Shown piece after piece: positions 44,322 through 56,202 of a stretch of DNA of 64,000 nt. The notes beneath the pieces are model-generated. The model did not search any database and was not told where the DNA came from. It saw nothing but the letters and a program-made list of their open reading frames with translations. A program made the position numbers and the translations under genes. Position 1 is the first letter of the stretch, and each line of letters opens with the position of its first letter. The stretch is from Klebsiella oxytoca NBRC 105695. GTDB lineage: Bacteria > Pseudomonadota > Gammaproteobacteria > Enterobacterales > Enterobacteriaceae. The stretch is from assembly GCF_001598695.1 (NCBI RefSeq), contig NZ_BCZK01000009.1, positions 1 through 64,000 of the forward strand. Direction: 5' to 3'.

Positions 44322-44575
44322 TTAAAGCCTATCGCCGTTGATTTCTTCCATCCCTGTATTGTCGACGTTGAACACCATTTTTACGTTTTCATGCCCCATC
44401 TGGTTAGCAATGGGTTAGCTCCGGCTTACCGCAGCCGGCAGGCAAAAGTATGTCGCGTATGGTACGGATTCCGACGACGAATACCAGCGCGTTTTACGGC
44501 AGCTTTCCATCTGCTGACGATTAGTGTCGTGAGTTTTGGTCTCCATGCACCTGGCATGAAGAAAAAAACGTCGTT
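44322..44575 (-). pseudogene. Tyrosine recombinase (phage integrase) remnant
   Basis: On the minus strand the C-terminal catalytic part of a lambda-type integrase can be read in two frames. The upstream frame gives WKAAVKRAGIRRRNPYHTRH then TFACRLR, a stop, and AGANP; the downstream frame gives IANQMGHENVKMVFNV and ends at TAA 44322-44324. Together these show the catalytic HxxR region (HTRHTFA) and the HENV segment that precedes the Tyr, which has been replaced (FNVDN). One nonsense change and one small deletion near 44412 break the gene, and the N-terminal part is missing. Confidence 0.82.
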
Positions 44576-45197
44576 TTCAGGCTCAACACGCCCATACGCC
44601 TGGTGATGGACGGTATCAGGTAGAAGAGGCGAGAACTTACTCTTTGCGATAATCAGTTAGCGTTGGCAATGTGTCTCACTTTTAAAGCAGGTACCAGGTA
44701 ATCATAGGTACAGCTTGCTCCAGCTGGCTTCTGCAACCACTGAAGAGAAACGGTGTAAGATTTCTTCCCTCCCCGTGACACGGTGAATGGACGGGCTCAG
44801 CCAGGCGCAAGGTAATATAGATTTTTTGCTTTCACACTTATTGTTCAGCCTTTACCCTAAGCCACCCGGATCGCGATATAATCATTTGCCTCCTGATAAT
44901 TATACCGCGAAGATATTTTTTTAAGTACTTAACAGGTGTGCATATTGAGAATAATAACCCAGCCCATGCTGATTCTCTGCAACTTCACTGGGGTAAGATT
45001 TATTCCTAATAATAATCTGAGTATATCCCTGTACAATGTGATTTTTCCTTGCAAAACGAAGTGCTTATCATATCCCCATTCCTTTTGTCTTGCTTAGGAA
45101 TAATAACATTACAAAAATTGACAGTTGCCTAATATTTTTATGAGATTTAAACTTTCACTGCAACTCATGGATTAACTTTGGTTATGGGAATAAAAAA
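44576..45197. other. Non-coding, AT-rich region between integrase remnant and omptin gene
   Basis: No gene can be supported. GC content falls toward the omptin gene, unlike the core genes on either side, as expected for imported DNA. A promoter-like TTGACA (45118-45123) with a weak -10 lies about 75 bp before the omptin ATG. No PhoP box is obvious. Confidence 0.45.
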
Positions 45198-46136
45198 ATG
45201 AAAAAAAGTACCGTTGCAGTAATGATGATAGCGGCCCTTTCAGGAACAACTTATGCCGAATCAATACAGCTAAGCCCAAACTTTTCTGCAGAAAGTTTTA
45301 CTGTATCAACGTCTGCAGGGATGCTGAGTGGAAAATCACAGGAGAGAGTTTATGACGCGGATACAGGGCGAAAAGTCAGTCAACTTGACTGGAAAATAAA
45401 GAATGTCGCCATTGTGAAAGGCGATATCTCATGGGATGCCTACTCCTTTTTGACGCTGACCGCCAGAGGCTGGACGTCAATGGCTTCAGGCTCAGGACAT
45501 ATGGATGACTACGACTGGATGAACGATAACCAGTCCGGTTGGACAGATCATTCATCGCATCCCAGCACTAATGTCAATTATGCCAATGAATACGATCTCA
45601 GCGTACAAGGATGGATTTTTCAGGACGAAAATTATAAAGCAGGCGTCATTGCGGGTTATCAGGAAACACGTTTCAGCTGGACAGCTACCGGTGGTTCTTA
45701 CAATTATGATAACGGTGCGACGACTGGCAATTTTCCAACCGGCGAGCGAGGTATTGGGTACAGCCAGCGATTCTCCATGCCCTACATTGGTCTGGCGGGT
45801 CAGTATCGTATCAACGACTTTGAATTTAATGCCTTGTTTAAGTTCAGTGATTGGGTCAGAGCTCATGATAATGACGAACACTATATGCGTGAGCTGACTT
45901 TCCGCGAGAAATCAACTAATTCGCGTTATTACGGTACAACGGTTGATGCCGGATATTACATCACGCCTCATGCCAAAGTTTTTGCTGAATTCACCTACAG
46001 CAAATATGAAGAGGGCAAAGGAGGCACTCAAATTATTGATACCTATAGCGGTGAATCAGCTTCTATAGGAGGAGATGCGGCTGGCATTGCAAATAAAAAC
46101 TATACCATTACAGCCGGTCTACAATATCGATTCTAA
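45198..46136 (+). CDS. Outer-membrane protease of the omptin family
   Basis: A 312-residue omptin (OmpT/PgtE/Pla/Kop family): signal peptide ending TYA-ES, then a ten-strand barrel ending in YRF. All four catalytic residues are kept: the Asp pair Asp104 and Asp106 in DDYDWMND, and Asp226 with His228 in NDEHYM. Omptins cut between basic residues and can degrade antimicrobial peptides or activate plasminogen. The gene is more AT-rich than its surroundings and lies beside prophage debris, like ompT in the DLP12 prophage of E. coli. It appears intact and functional. Confidence 0.93.
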   Translation: MKKSTVAVMMIAALSGTTYAESIQLSPNFSAESFTVSTSAGMLSGKSQERVYDADTGRKVSQLDWKIKNVAIVKGDISWDAYSFLTLTARGWTSMASGSGHMDDYDWMNDNQSGWTDHSSHPSTNVNYANEYDLSVQGWIFQDENYKAGVIAGYQETRFSWTATGGSYNYDNGATTGNFPTGERGIGYSQRFSMPYIGLAGQYRINDFEFNALFKFSDWVRAHDNDEHYMRELTFREKSTNSRYYGTTVDAGYYITPHAKVFAEFTYSKYEEGKGGTQIIDTYSGESASIGGDAAGIANKNYTITAGLQYRF

Positions 46137-46342
46137 ATCATCACCTCCCGCGGATATAGCAAGAAAAACTCGCTAATCCCACGGTGTGCAATCATAAGTG
46201 TGTAGTGTCTCCCTGTCCGGGAGACACTACATTTTTCGCCGCGACATCCCCGAATGCTTAAAAGGATATCGCAACAAGCGCTAATCGCTCAAGGATCGCT
46301 TAAAACCGGAAGCAGGAGGAACTTATCCTCATGTGCCGGTAA

Positions 46343-46633
46343 TTATTTAGCGCAAGACACGCGCGCTTCACGCGGAGTATAAATACCCAGGGTCACAAAA
46401 CCCAGCAGGCCGTTGACAAAAGTCTGCTGCACTTCAGTACGAACCACTTTATCCGCGCCGCCGCAGACTTTAGCCGCATCAATCTGTTTCGACTGGCCAA
46501 TGCCGCTGACAAAGAAGTGGTGAGTGGTCACCTGCTGAGGTTGAACGGTGACGCCAGGATTTACCGAGAAGCTCTGCTGGGCGCAACCAGAAATAGCGGC
46601 CGCGGCGAAAACTACCATAATTAACTTTTTCAT
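46343..46633 (-). CDS. bor: Bor family lipoprotein (lambda Bor / Iss-like)
   Basis: A 96-residue lipoprotein: signal with lipobox SGCA, Cys17, and the family core THHFFVSGIGQSKQIDAAKV then QQTFVNGLLGFVTLGIYTP. It is very close to phage lambda Bor, a prophage-expressed protein linked to serum resistance, and to Iss of pathogenic E. coli. Start ATG 46633 has GGGAT upstream; the longer frame is spurious. Together with the omptin gene it is likely prophage cargo left behind after loss of the phage. Confidence 0.9.
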   Translation of the reverse strand: MKKLIMVVFAAAAISGCAQQSFSVNPGVTVQPQQVTTHHFFVSGIGQSKQIDAAKVCGGADKVVRTEVQQTFVNGLLGFVTLGIYTPREARVSCAK

Positions 46634-46785
46634 TTCATCCCTATAATTTTCTAAAACATCCCCACATTCGGGCAAGGGTTTTATACAGCAAAATGAAAAA
46701 GACACAACGTACAAATTTTTAAAGTACCAGATGAATGATCGCCTTATCTGCGACACTTCGGGTACGATCCAAGTTTCAGATTGCG

Positions 46786-46809
46786 GAAAAAGCCCGCACG
46801 GCGGCGGGC
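46786..46809 (-). terminator. Intrinsic terminator after uspF
   Basis: On the minus strand GCCCGC, short loop, GCGGGC is followed by TTTTT, directly after the uspF stop codon. Confidence 0.8.
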
Positions 46810-46818
46810 AGGATAGGT

Positions 46819-47253
46819 TTATCGTACGACCAGTACCGAGCATTCCGCATGGCGGACAACGGCGGCGGCGTTAGAACCCAGCAGATAGGTGGTGATATCG
46901 GGACGGTGCGAAGAAATGATCACCAGATCGGCGGGAAGGGATTTCGCCATAGCGAGAATTTTATCTTTCGGCGAACCCTCGGAAACGTGTAAATGGACAC
47001 GGTCTTCCGGAATAGTAAATTTTTTCACAATCTCTTTCAGCCGCGACTCCGATTCGGCTTTGAGGTCGTCCATCGCCGGCAGCTCTGCAGTATAGGCCAT
47101 TCCCAGCGAAGCGTAATAGGGAAGGGAGGGAATGACGGTCAGGAAATGCACCTCGGCATCATCGATTCTGGCTTCAGCCTCAACGTGCTTGATAACACGG
47201 TCAGTTAATTCTGTATCGGAAATATCGATGGGCACAAGAATCATTCTGTTCAT
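46819..47253 (-). CDS. uspF: Universal stress protein F
   Basis: A 144-residue UspA-superfamily protein with close similarity to E. coli UspF ([36 protein letters not shown]). The ATP-binding loop G-2x-G-9x-G(S) appears as [18 protein letters not shown] near the C-terminus. UspF affects fimbria-mediated adhesion and motility in E. coli. AGGAGGTTAT precedes the start. A terminator follows. In E. coli the gene lies close to ompN, as here. Confidence 0.95.
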   Translation of the reverse strand: MNRMILVPIDISDTELTDRVIKHVEAEARIDDAEVHFLTVIPSLPYYASLGMAYTAELPAMDDLKAESESRLKEIVKKFTIPEDRVHLHVSEGSPKDKILAMAKSLPADLVIISSHRPDITTYLLGSNAAAVVRHAECSVLVVR

Positions 47254-47335
47254 ATAACCTCCTGTTTAAGTAACCACTTAAAGTGTAGGCCATCCGGACG
47301 AATATTGTATATTGAACCCAATCACACTTTCGCTA

Positions 47336-47548
47336 TCAGGCGCGGCGGCGTTCGGTAAATTTGCCTTTAATCACACCGTCGTAAAAACGGCCCTTAGAAA
47401 CAACCTGGAGAAAATCGCGAAAAATGCGTGGCGGGACGCCGAGATACTGTAGCGTTTGGTTATCGCGGAAACGGATTTCAAGAATGCCAGAGGATTCATC
47501 ATAGGCGATGGAGTGAATGCGGGATGATTTTACGCAATGATGGTGCAT
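47336..47548 (-). CDS. KTSC-domain protein
   Basis: A 70-residue protein consisting of one KTSC domain: VKSSRIHSIAYDESSGILEI, FRDNQTLQYLGVPPRIFRDF and a C-terminal SKGRFYDGVIKGKF (the variable end corresponding to the KTSC motif). Such domains occur alone or fused to lysyl-tRNA-synthetase-like proteins; the function is unknown but RNA binding has been suggested. GAGG lies 9 nt before the ATG. It stands alone between uspF and the porin gene. Confidence 0.8.
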   Translation of the reverse strand: MHHHCVKSSRIHSIAYDESSGILEIRFRDNQTLQYLGVPPRIFRDFLQVVSKGRFYDGVIKGKFTERRRA

Positions 47549-47670
47549 GGCAGGCGTCCTCTACGGCTACGGCAGTTCCTGTCAGTAATATATCATTCAT
47601 CGGACGATTATTTTAAAGCAATTGATATATTGTTTTGCTTTGAATGCAGCTTCAGAGGCAAGGGAAGAGA

Positions 47671-47690
47671 GCCCGCCGTTGCCAGCGGGC
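47671..47690 (-). terminator. Hairpin after the ompN-type porin gene
   Basis: GCCCGC with GCGGGC across eight bases, just after the porin stop codon on the minus strand, followed by TCTCTTCCCTT. A moderately good intrinsic terminator. Confidence 0.6.
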
Positions 47691-47697
47691 CCATAGA

Positions 47698-48804
47698 TTA
47701 GAACTGGTAAACCAGGCCTAAAGCAACCACGTCATCGGTAGAGATGCCGTTGTTGGAATAGAAGCTGTCGTCTTCGTCAAGCAGGTTGATTTTGTAATCG
47801 ACATAGGTAGACATATTGCGGTTGAAGTAATAAGTCGCGCCAATGTCAGCATATTTCACCAGATCTTTGTCGCCATCGGTATTGGTCAGATCTTTGCCTT
47901 TAGACATCAGGAAAGAGACCGCCGGGCGCAGGCCGAAGTCGAACTGATACTGAGCAGTCACTTCAAAGTTCTGAGTTTTGTTGGCTACGCCGTTACCGTT
48001 GCCGTAAGGCGTCATATTGCGGGTTTCGGAATACATGGTCGCCAGATAGATGTTATTGGCGTCATATTTCAGGCCGGTGGTCCAGGCTTCCGCTTTATCG
48101 CCCTGCGCGGTGGTCTGGGTCATCTGATCGTTGGTACGGTCAGAGGAGGTGTAGGCGGCAGCGGCGCTGATACCCATACCGAAATCATAAGAAGTGGATA
48201 GACCAAAACCATCGCCGTTAGCGTTACGTACGCTGCGATCGCCATTGTTGGTGCCTTCTCCGCTGCCGGCATTTTCGTTTTTACCCTGGTACTGCAGGGC
48301 AAAGTTCAGGCCATTAACCAGACCGAAGAAGTCGGTATTGCGGTAGGTTGCTACGCCGTTGGCGCGGCCGGTCATAAAGTTATCCGCCTGGGTATAAGAG
48401 TCGCCGCCGAATTCTGGCAGCATATCGGTCCAGCCTTCTACGTCGTACAGCACGCCGTAGTTACGGCCATAATCGAATGAACCGTAATCAGCGAACTTGA
48501 GGCCTGCGAACGCCAGACGGGTCCAGGACTGGTTGTCCGCGCCTTCGGTGTTGTTCGCCTGGACGTTATATTCCCACTGACCGTAGCCGGTCAGCTGATC
48601 GTTAATCTGAGTTTCGCCTTTGAAGCCAAGACGGACGTATGACTGATCGCCATCTTTTGATGCATCGTCAGAGAAATAATGCAGACCGTCCACCTTGCCA
48701 TAGAGGTCTAGTTTATTTCCGTCTTTATTATAAATCTCAGCGGAGTGTGCAGCGCCAGCAGCTAATAATGCCGGGATAACGAGGGCCAGTACTTTTCTTT
48801 TCAT
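47698..48804 (-). CDS. ompN: OmpN/OmpK37-type trimeric general porin
   Basis: A 368-residue porin with signal peptide ([11 protein letters not shown]) and 16-strand barrel ending in the C-terminal Phe. The constriction loop L3 contains the PEFGGDSY signature. Its place next to micC and the nifJ/ydbK gene is that of E. coli ompN; the Klebsiella homologue is known as OmpK37, a poorly expressed porin with a narrow pore. The divergent small RNA MicC starts 220 bp upstream. The gene is intact. Confidence 0.93.
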   Translation of the reverse strand: MKRKVLALVIPALLAAGAAHSAEIYNKDGNKLDLYGKVDGLHYFSDDASKDGDQSYVRLGFKGETQINDQLTGYGQWEYNVQANNTEGADNQSWTRLAFAGLKFADYGSFDYGRNYGVLYDVEGWTDMLPEFGGDSYTQADNFMTGRANGVATYRNTDFFGLVNGLNFALQYQGKNENAGSGEGTNNGDRSVRNANGDGFGLSTSYDFGMGISAAAAYTSSDRTNDQMTQTTAQGDKAEAWTTGLKYDANNIYLATMYSETRNMTPYGNGNGVANKTQNFEVTAQYQFDFGLRPAVSFLMSKGKDLTNTDGDKDLVKYADIGATYYFNRNMSTYVDYKINLLDEDDSFYSNNGISTDDVVALGLVYQF

Positions 48805-49024
48805 TTAGACAATCCTTTAACTGTTTTTGTTTTTGCTTCCTCCAGGGAAGTAAACTCATGCTAAAGGAGCAGATTGAGATCTGGTAAATATCAATTGTTA
48901 CGATATAAGTAAAATCTAAAATAAATAATTCGAATGAAATGATGATAATTATAATGAATGAATTCGTGTAATGCATATAAAATAAAAATTATACATATCG
49001 GTATTAATGCCGTATTATCCACCC

Positions 49025-49133
49025 GTTATATGCCTTTTATTGTCATCCAAATTTTTATGTTGCCGCCCGTTCCTGAGAATGGTTTTATTGATCGGTAAAA
49101 TGACAAGCCCGAATTCATATTCGGGCTTTTTTT
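49025..49133 (+). ncRNA. micC: MicC small RNA, regulator of ompC
   Basis: The segment starts GTTATATGCCTTTTATTGTC, matching the 5' end of E. coli MicC, which pairs with the ompC (OmpK36) leader to block translation. It ends in the same terminator type: AAGCCCGAAT, loop TCAT, ATTCGGGCTT and a T run to 49133, giving about 109 nt, the E. coli length. The middle part differs from E. coli more than the ends. It lies between the ompN-type gene and nifJ/ydbK and divergent from the porin, the conserved location. Confidence 0.92.
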
Positions 49134-49158
49134 ATGGGCTGAAAAAAACGTCAGTAGA

Positions 49159-52686
<3,528 letters not shown>

Positions 52687-53091
52687 ATCAATACTCACAT
52701 TGCTAAATATTTGAAAAAAACTTTTTATGCCCAGTGATGCAACCTGGGCACTCGCTTATCTCTGCTTTAAAACCGCTATCGGCGCGATCCTGTCGCTGGC
52801 TAAAAATGCATCTCTGATCAGCCTGAGCGCGCTCAAAACGCGACCCGCTTCAGTTCGCGCAGGGCGTAGGGTTTGCGATACCGTGTTTAAGTATAGACCC
52901 CTGAGCAACAGGCTTTTTTGATCTCCGGTAGCGATAAAATCCATAATTTAGATAAATTAATTCAACTTATTACAGCGTTGTTTGCTTATAAACGACAGCC
53001 TACACCAAAATCACAGGCTCCATTTTTCCATAAGTAGCAGTGTTGCCAGTGGAGGTGAGCAAAGCGTTGAGAACGAAAATTTCGCGTACAT
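52687..53091. other. Non-coding region between nifJ and the S24 repressor gene
   Basis: About 400 bp with no supported gene; short frames on both strands lack ribosome binding sites. It must hold the nifJ promoter on the minus strand and the repressor promoter on the plus strand. The first of the TACC-N4-GGTA operators begins at its right edge. In E. coli ydbK is a SoxS target, but I cannot point to a convincing soxbox here. Confidence 0.45.
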
Positions 53092-53105
53092 TACCTATAG
53101 GTAAT
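53090..53105. promoter_or_regulatory. Operator 1 of the S24 repressor
   Basis: ATTACCTATAGGTAAT is a perfect 16-bp palindrome, 60 bp before the repressor start codon. Its core TACC-TATA-GGTA defines a motif found three more times around the repressor gene and before the lysis genes, and nowhere else that I noticed in the window. Confidence 0.8.
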
Positions 53106-53131
53106 TTAATGGCGCTTTGCTATATTTTAGA

Positions 53132-53143
53132 TACCTGCTGGTA
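53132..53143. promoter_or_regulatory. Operator 2 of the S24 repressor
   Basis: TACC-TGCT-GGTA, centred 40 bp after operator 1, about four helical turns, and 22 bp before the repressor ATG. The same-face spacing suits cooperative binding and autoregulation. Confidence 0.7.
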
Positions 53144-53164
53144 ACTGGTGTTAGACAGATTACG

Positions 53165-53866
53165 ATGGATAAATACGAAATCAGACGTCAGCGCTTGCTC
53201 TATATCCGTGATAATTTATGCGGCGGTAAAGCTGTTGATGTAGCCCGAACCCTTGGGCGGGAGCCTTCTTACGTTTCCAGGATGCTCTACCCGGAAGGCA
53301 AGAAACAAAAGAAAAGGATAGCTGACGAGATGGTCGATCTTATTGAATCTTCTTTCAATTTGCCCCGCGGCTGGATGGACGGCATTAGCGGAAGTATTGA
53401 TATCGAACGAGAACCGGTGGAAGACACACCTCAGATGCAGTACGTCATTGAGGTTCTGGACGCGCAGGCCAGCGCGGGACCAGGATGTATTGTCTCAAGC
53501 GAGGTTGATGAAACGGTCAACAGTATCACCTATGACACTGCCGGCGCGCTGAGGCTTTTTGGTAACCGGCCCGCAGAGCATATCAAGGTGATTACGGTTT
53601 CCGGCGATAGCATGTCCGGCACCATCGAGACCGGTGATTACATCTTTGTTGATGTCTCGAAAGATTACTTTGAAGGTGACGGTATCTATGTCTTTTCGTT
53701 CAAAGGGGCGGTGTTGGTGAAGCGTCTTCAATTCACGGCGGATGGCCTGCTTGTGCATTCAGATAACCGCAAATATGCCGACTGGACGATCGGCGAAAGC
53801 CATGAACAGTATCTGAAAATTATTGGCCGCGTGATCTACAGCCATAGCGTGAAACGGTTTGTTTAA
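53165..53866 (+). CDS. CI/LexA-like self-cleaving repressor (S24 peptidase)
   Basis: The 233-residue protein starts at ATG 53165. An N-terminal helix-turn-helix (VDVARTLGREPSYVSRML, about 24-41) is followed by a linker and a LexA-type peptidase domain. Self-cleavage elements are complete: Ala104-Gly105 in QASAGPG, Ser149 in GDSM and Lys186 in VLVKRL. Such repressors are inactivated by RecA during SOS. Two TACC-N4-GGTA sites precede the gene and two more precede the downstream lysis genes, so it should repress both itself and them. No other phage regulatory genes (cro, cII) are nearby. Confidence 0.9.
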   Translation: MDKYEIRRQRLLYIRDNLCGGKAVDVARTLGREPSYVSRMLYPEGKKQKKRIADEMVDLIESSFNLPRGWMDGISGSIDIEREPVEDTPQMQYVIEVLDAQASAGPGCIVSSEVDETVNSITYDTAGALRLFGNRPAEHIKVITVSGDSMSGTIETGDYIFVDVSKDYFEGDGIYVFSFKGAVLVKRLQFTADGLLVHSDNRKYADWTIGESHEQYLKIIGRVIYSHSVKRFV

Positions 53867-54116
53867 CGCTTTACTAGCGTTCAAACCCTCCTCCCGTTCC
53901 AGCCTTAAGTATCAAGTCCAGCAGGTAAAATTTCCCGGCAAGTTGTTTAAGCACCGGGTTTACCTGCGCTGGATGCGAGAAATCATGTCCAGAAGCCCTT
54001 TTATGCTGGCAATCTGGCGCATCGCCCGCCTGCATCGTTTCCCTCCCGGAAAAACCCTGCCTTGTAACTAAATTTTGAATATTTTCAGAGTGTTATTCTA
54101 ATTGCACCACAAAATA

Positions 54117-54128
54117 TACCCATAGGTA
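54117..54128. promoter_or_regulatory. Operator 3, upstream of the lysis genes
   Basis: TACC-CATA-GGTA, an exact match to the motif seen before the repressor gene. It lies in the 460-bp gap between the repressor and the first cassette gene, in AT-rich DNA where a promoter is expected. Confidence 0.75.
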
Positions 54129-54141
54129 TTTATTTTTAATT

Positions 54142-54153
54142 AACCCTGAGGTA
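54142..54153. promoter_or_regulatory. Operator 4, upstream of the lysis genes
   Basis: AACC-CTGA-GGTA, one mismatch to the TACC-N4-GGTA motif, 25 bp after operator 3. The paired arrangement mirrors the pair before the repressor gene. Confidence 0.55.
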
Positions 54154-54326
54154 TTCTTTCTTCATCGACTTGAAACACACCGCGCTATCGTCGGTGAAAT
54201 ACAACGATTCGAAAATGAATCTACGTGGCTGAAAAGCCAGCACCATAACGCAATGCGCTTTGGGGTGAAGCCAGCGGGAGAGGATTCATCGCTGACGCAC
54301 CGTCAAAGCTCATTCAGGAGACCGCA

Positions 54327-54689
54327 ATGTCCCGTAAAACCGCGTTTCATGGTTCCGCTGCCGGTCGTCGCCGTGCGCAGCGCTCTCACTTACAAAATCC
54401 ACAAGCCCTCAGTTCAGAACGCCTCCACCGGCCTACGCCTTCTCGCGCTCAGATTCAGGCTAAGGGAAAGCACCATACGCCAGCGCGTATCGAGGACGCA
54501 TTGCCCATTAACTTTGTTGCCCAGGATATTTTTTGGCAGCTTGAGGAATATAAACGGCAAATTGCGCGTGCCACCATTGTTTATCAGCAAGAATTTTCAC
54601 ACCACTATGCGCAACCTGGGACCTGGCTCTGTCACAGGGCCATCTATGCGCTGGGTTTGCAAAAAAGAAAAAAGATTACGGCAAAGTAA
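54327..54689 (+). CDS. Hypothetical basic protein, first gene of the lysis module
   Basis: A 120-residue protein with AGGAG 6 nt before its ATG. The N-terminal half is very basic and rich in Arg, His and Ser (GSAAGRRRAQRSHLQNPQAL); the second half looks helical (FVAQDIFWQLEEYKRQIARA). There is no signal peptide. I do not recognise the family. The arrangement behind two operators and before the holin gene suggests it is co-expressed with the lysis genes, either as a late-gene activator or antiterminator, or as cargo. A second frame over the same DNA (54253-54750) lacks a ribosome binding site. Confidence 0.65.
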   Translation: MSRKTAFHGSAAGRRRAQRSHLQNPQALSSERLHRPTPSRAQIQAKGKHHTPARIEDALPINFVAQDIFWQLEEYKRQIARATIVYQQEFSHHYAQPGTWLCHRAIYALGLQKRKKITAK

Positions 54690-54765
54690 AAGCATTAGCA
54701 TGATGCTGCTTTCCTTCGCCATTTGTTATGACCATCAGGAATGTCAGTGAAAGAAGGGAGGGTGA

Positions 54766-55158
54766 ATGTCCGATCCTGTTTCCGGTACGTCGGCAATTGT
54801 TACTGGAGGATTAATGGCAGCGAGTCTATTTGGCCTGATCGCAGGTATTGATTATGGCGTTGTGTTCGGCGCATTTGCTGGCGCCGTGTTTTATGTGGCG
54901 ACCGCAGTAAATATTTCACGTTTCAGACTGGCTGCCTATTTTATGACTTCCTTTATTGTCGGCGTATTGGGCGCCGGGTTAATTGGTACGAAGCTGGCAA
55001 TCTGGACCGGATACAGTGAACGGTCTTTAGACGCGTTAGGCGCCGTACTGCTATCCGCGCTGATTATTAAGATACTCACATTTCTGAATAATCAAGATCT
55101 CACCGAATTGTACAAAATACTCACTCGCAACAATAGTGAACGGCCAAATGGAAAATGA
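54766..55158 (+). CDS. Putative phage holin
   Basis: A 130-residue membrane protein with GGGAGGGTGA before the ATG. It has three to four hydrophobic segments (GGLMAASLFGLIAGIDYGVV; FGAFAGAVFYVATA; LAAYFMTSFIVGVLGAGLIG; LDALGAVLLSALIIKILTFL) and a charged C-terminus, typical of putative holins found next to GH108 endolysins in enterobacterial prophages. Holins make the lesions through which endolysin or other proteins leave the cytoplasm. It overlaps the second holin gene. Confidence 0.8.
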   Translation: MSDPVSGTSAIVTGGLMAASLFGLIAGIDYGVVFGAFAGAVFYVATAVNISRFRLAAYFMTSFIVGVLGAGLIGTKLAIWTGYSERSLDALGAVLLSALIIKILTFLNNQDLTELYKILTRNNSERPNGK

Positions 55159-55420
55159 ACTGCCGGCGCTGATTAACGCAATTGTCTGCGCTTTGATCAC
55201 TCTGAACTTGATGTTTTATCGCCGCGCGTGCTACCGAAGACATCGGCCATGGATATCATACACGGCATATTTACTGGTACTTACCTATGCCAGCATACCG
55301 TTTCGCTATCTTTTTGGCCTGTATGAATCGACCCATTGGTTAGTCGTCAGCGTCAATTTTTTTATACTTATTACCGTATTCCTCGTCAGGGGGAATATCG
55401 CGCATTTAATCGATAAATGA
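55148..55420 (+). CDS. Three-helix phage holin (DUF754-like)
   Basis: A 90-residue membrane protein with three hydrophobic segments (INAIVCALITLNLMFYRR; ISYTAYLLVLTYASIPFRYL; LVVSVNFFILITVFLVRGNI) and the pattern of the 3TM holins of P2/HP1-like phages. ATG 55148 fits homologues; GTG 55136 is an alternative. It overlaps the preceding holin gene by 11 bp and precedes the endolysin gene by 7 bp. It may be the actual holin, an antiholin, or a partner of the first. Confidence 0.78.
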   Translation: MENELPALINAIVCALITLNLMFYRRACYRRHRPWISYTAYLLVLTYASIPFRYLFGLYESTHWLVVSVNFFILITVFLVRGNIAHLIDK

Positions 55421-55427
55421 GGGATGT

Positions 55428-55970
55428 ATGAATAAAGATGAGATTTTTAACGCCATTTTGGATAAGGAGGGCGGCTATGTAAATCATCCGGACGATCGAG
55501 GTGGCCCAACAAATTGGGGGATTACTCAGGCCACTGCCCGCGCGCATGGTTATGATGGACCTATGCAAAAACTGACGCGCCAGCAGGCGCTGGATATTCT
55601 CACCGCGGACTACTGGATTGCGCCCCGTTTCGACCATGTTGCTGAGATATCTACCCCGCTTGCTGAAAAACTGTGTGATGCCGGGGTCAATATTGGCACT
55701 ATTCTGCCGGGTAAGTGGCTTCAGCGATGGCTAAATGCCTTTAATCATCGCGGAGTGCTGTATCCGGACCTCGTGGTCGATGGTGCTATCGGCCCCAGAA
55801 CGATTAACGCCTTAAGCCAGTACCTTATTCGCAGAGGCAGTGAAGGTGAGACGGTACTATTACGAGCATTAAACTGTAGTCAAGGGCAATATTATCTGGA
55901 GTTGGCTGAAAGAAACGATGCTAATGAATCCTTTATCTATGGTTGGCTCAGGGTTCGAGTAATGAGTTGA
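55428..55970 (+). CDS. Endolysin, glycoside hydrolase family 108 muramidase
   Basis: A 180-residue peptidoglycan hydrolase of the GH108 family (phage N4 endolysin, Salmonella TtsA). The catalytic Glu14 lies in the signature KEGGYVNHPDDRGGPTNWGI; the C-terminal third is the family's peptidoglycan-binding domain (VVDGAIGPRTINAL). There is no signal peptide, so it depends on the holin for access to the wall. No Rz/Rz1 spanin genes follow, so outer-membrane disruption is not provided here. GGGATGT precedes the ATG. Confidence 0.9.
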   Translation: MNKDEIFNAILDKEGGYVNHPDDRGGPTNWGITQATARAHGYDGPMQKLTRQQALDILTADYWIAPRFDHVAEISTPLAEKLCDAGVNIGTILPGKWLQRWLNAFNHRGVLYPDLVVDGAIGPRTINALSQYLIRRGSEGETVLLRALNCSQGQYYLELAERNDANESFIYGWLRVRVMS

Positions 55971-56202
55971 CCGGCAATAAAAAATCTGCTAATCCAAAGC
56001 AGAATATCCCCTTTTACAGGAATTACCTTAAAGCACAAAGTTTATACTACAGCAAATGGAGGGTATGCCATGCTAATTTCATTTTTTTAATAGCAGATGA
56101 GCCGATAATGTATCGCAACGTTATGATATAACCCAAGGTTAATCTGTCGATGATTAATCTATCAAGAAAACCAGATTACTAAATTTTATTAAGGATGAAA
56201 AT

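Noticed and set aside
44391-44606. 71-codon plus-strand frame near ttcA
   Set aside because: It is the antisense shadow of the integrase remnant, whose minus-strand frames show clear recombinase motifs.
53859-54071. 70-codon frame after the repressor gene
   Set aside because: Overlaps the repressor end, lacks a ribosome binding site and resembles nothing; the region is better explained as a regulatory gap.
54253-54750. 165-codon frame overlapping the first gene of the lysis module
   Set aside because: No ribosome binding site, whereas the overlapping frame from 54327 has AGGAG at good spacing and a more natural composition.
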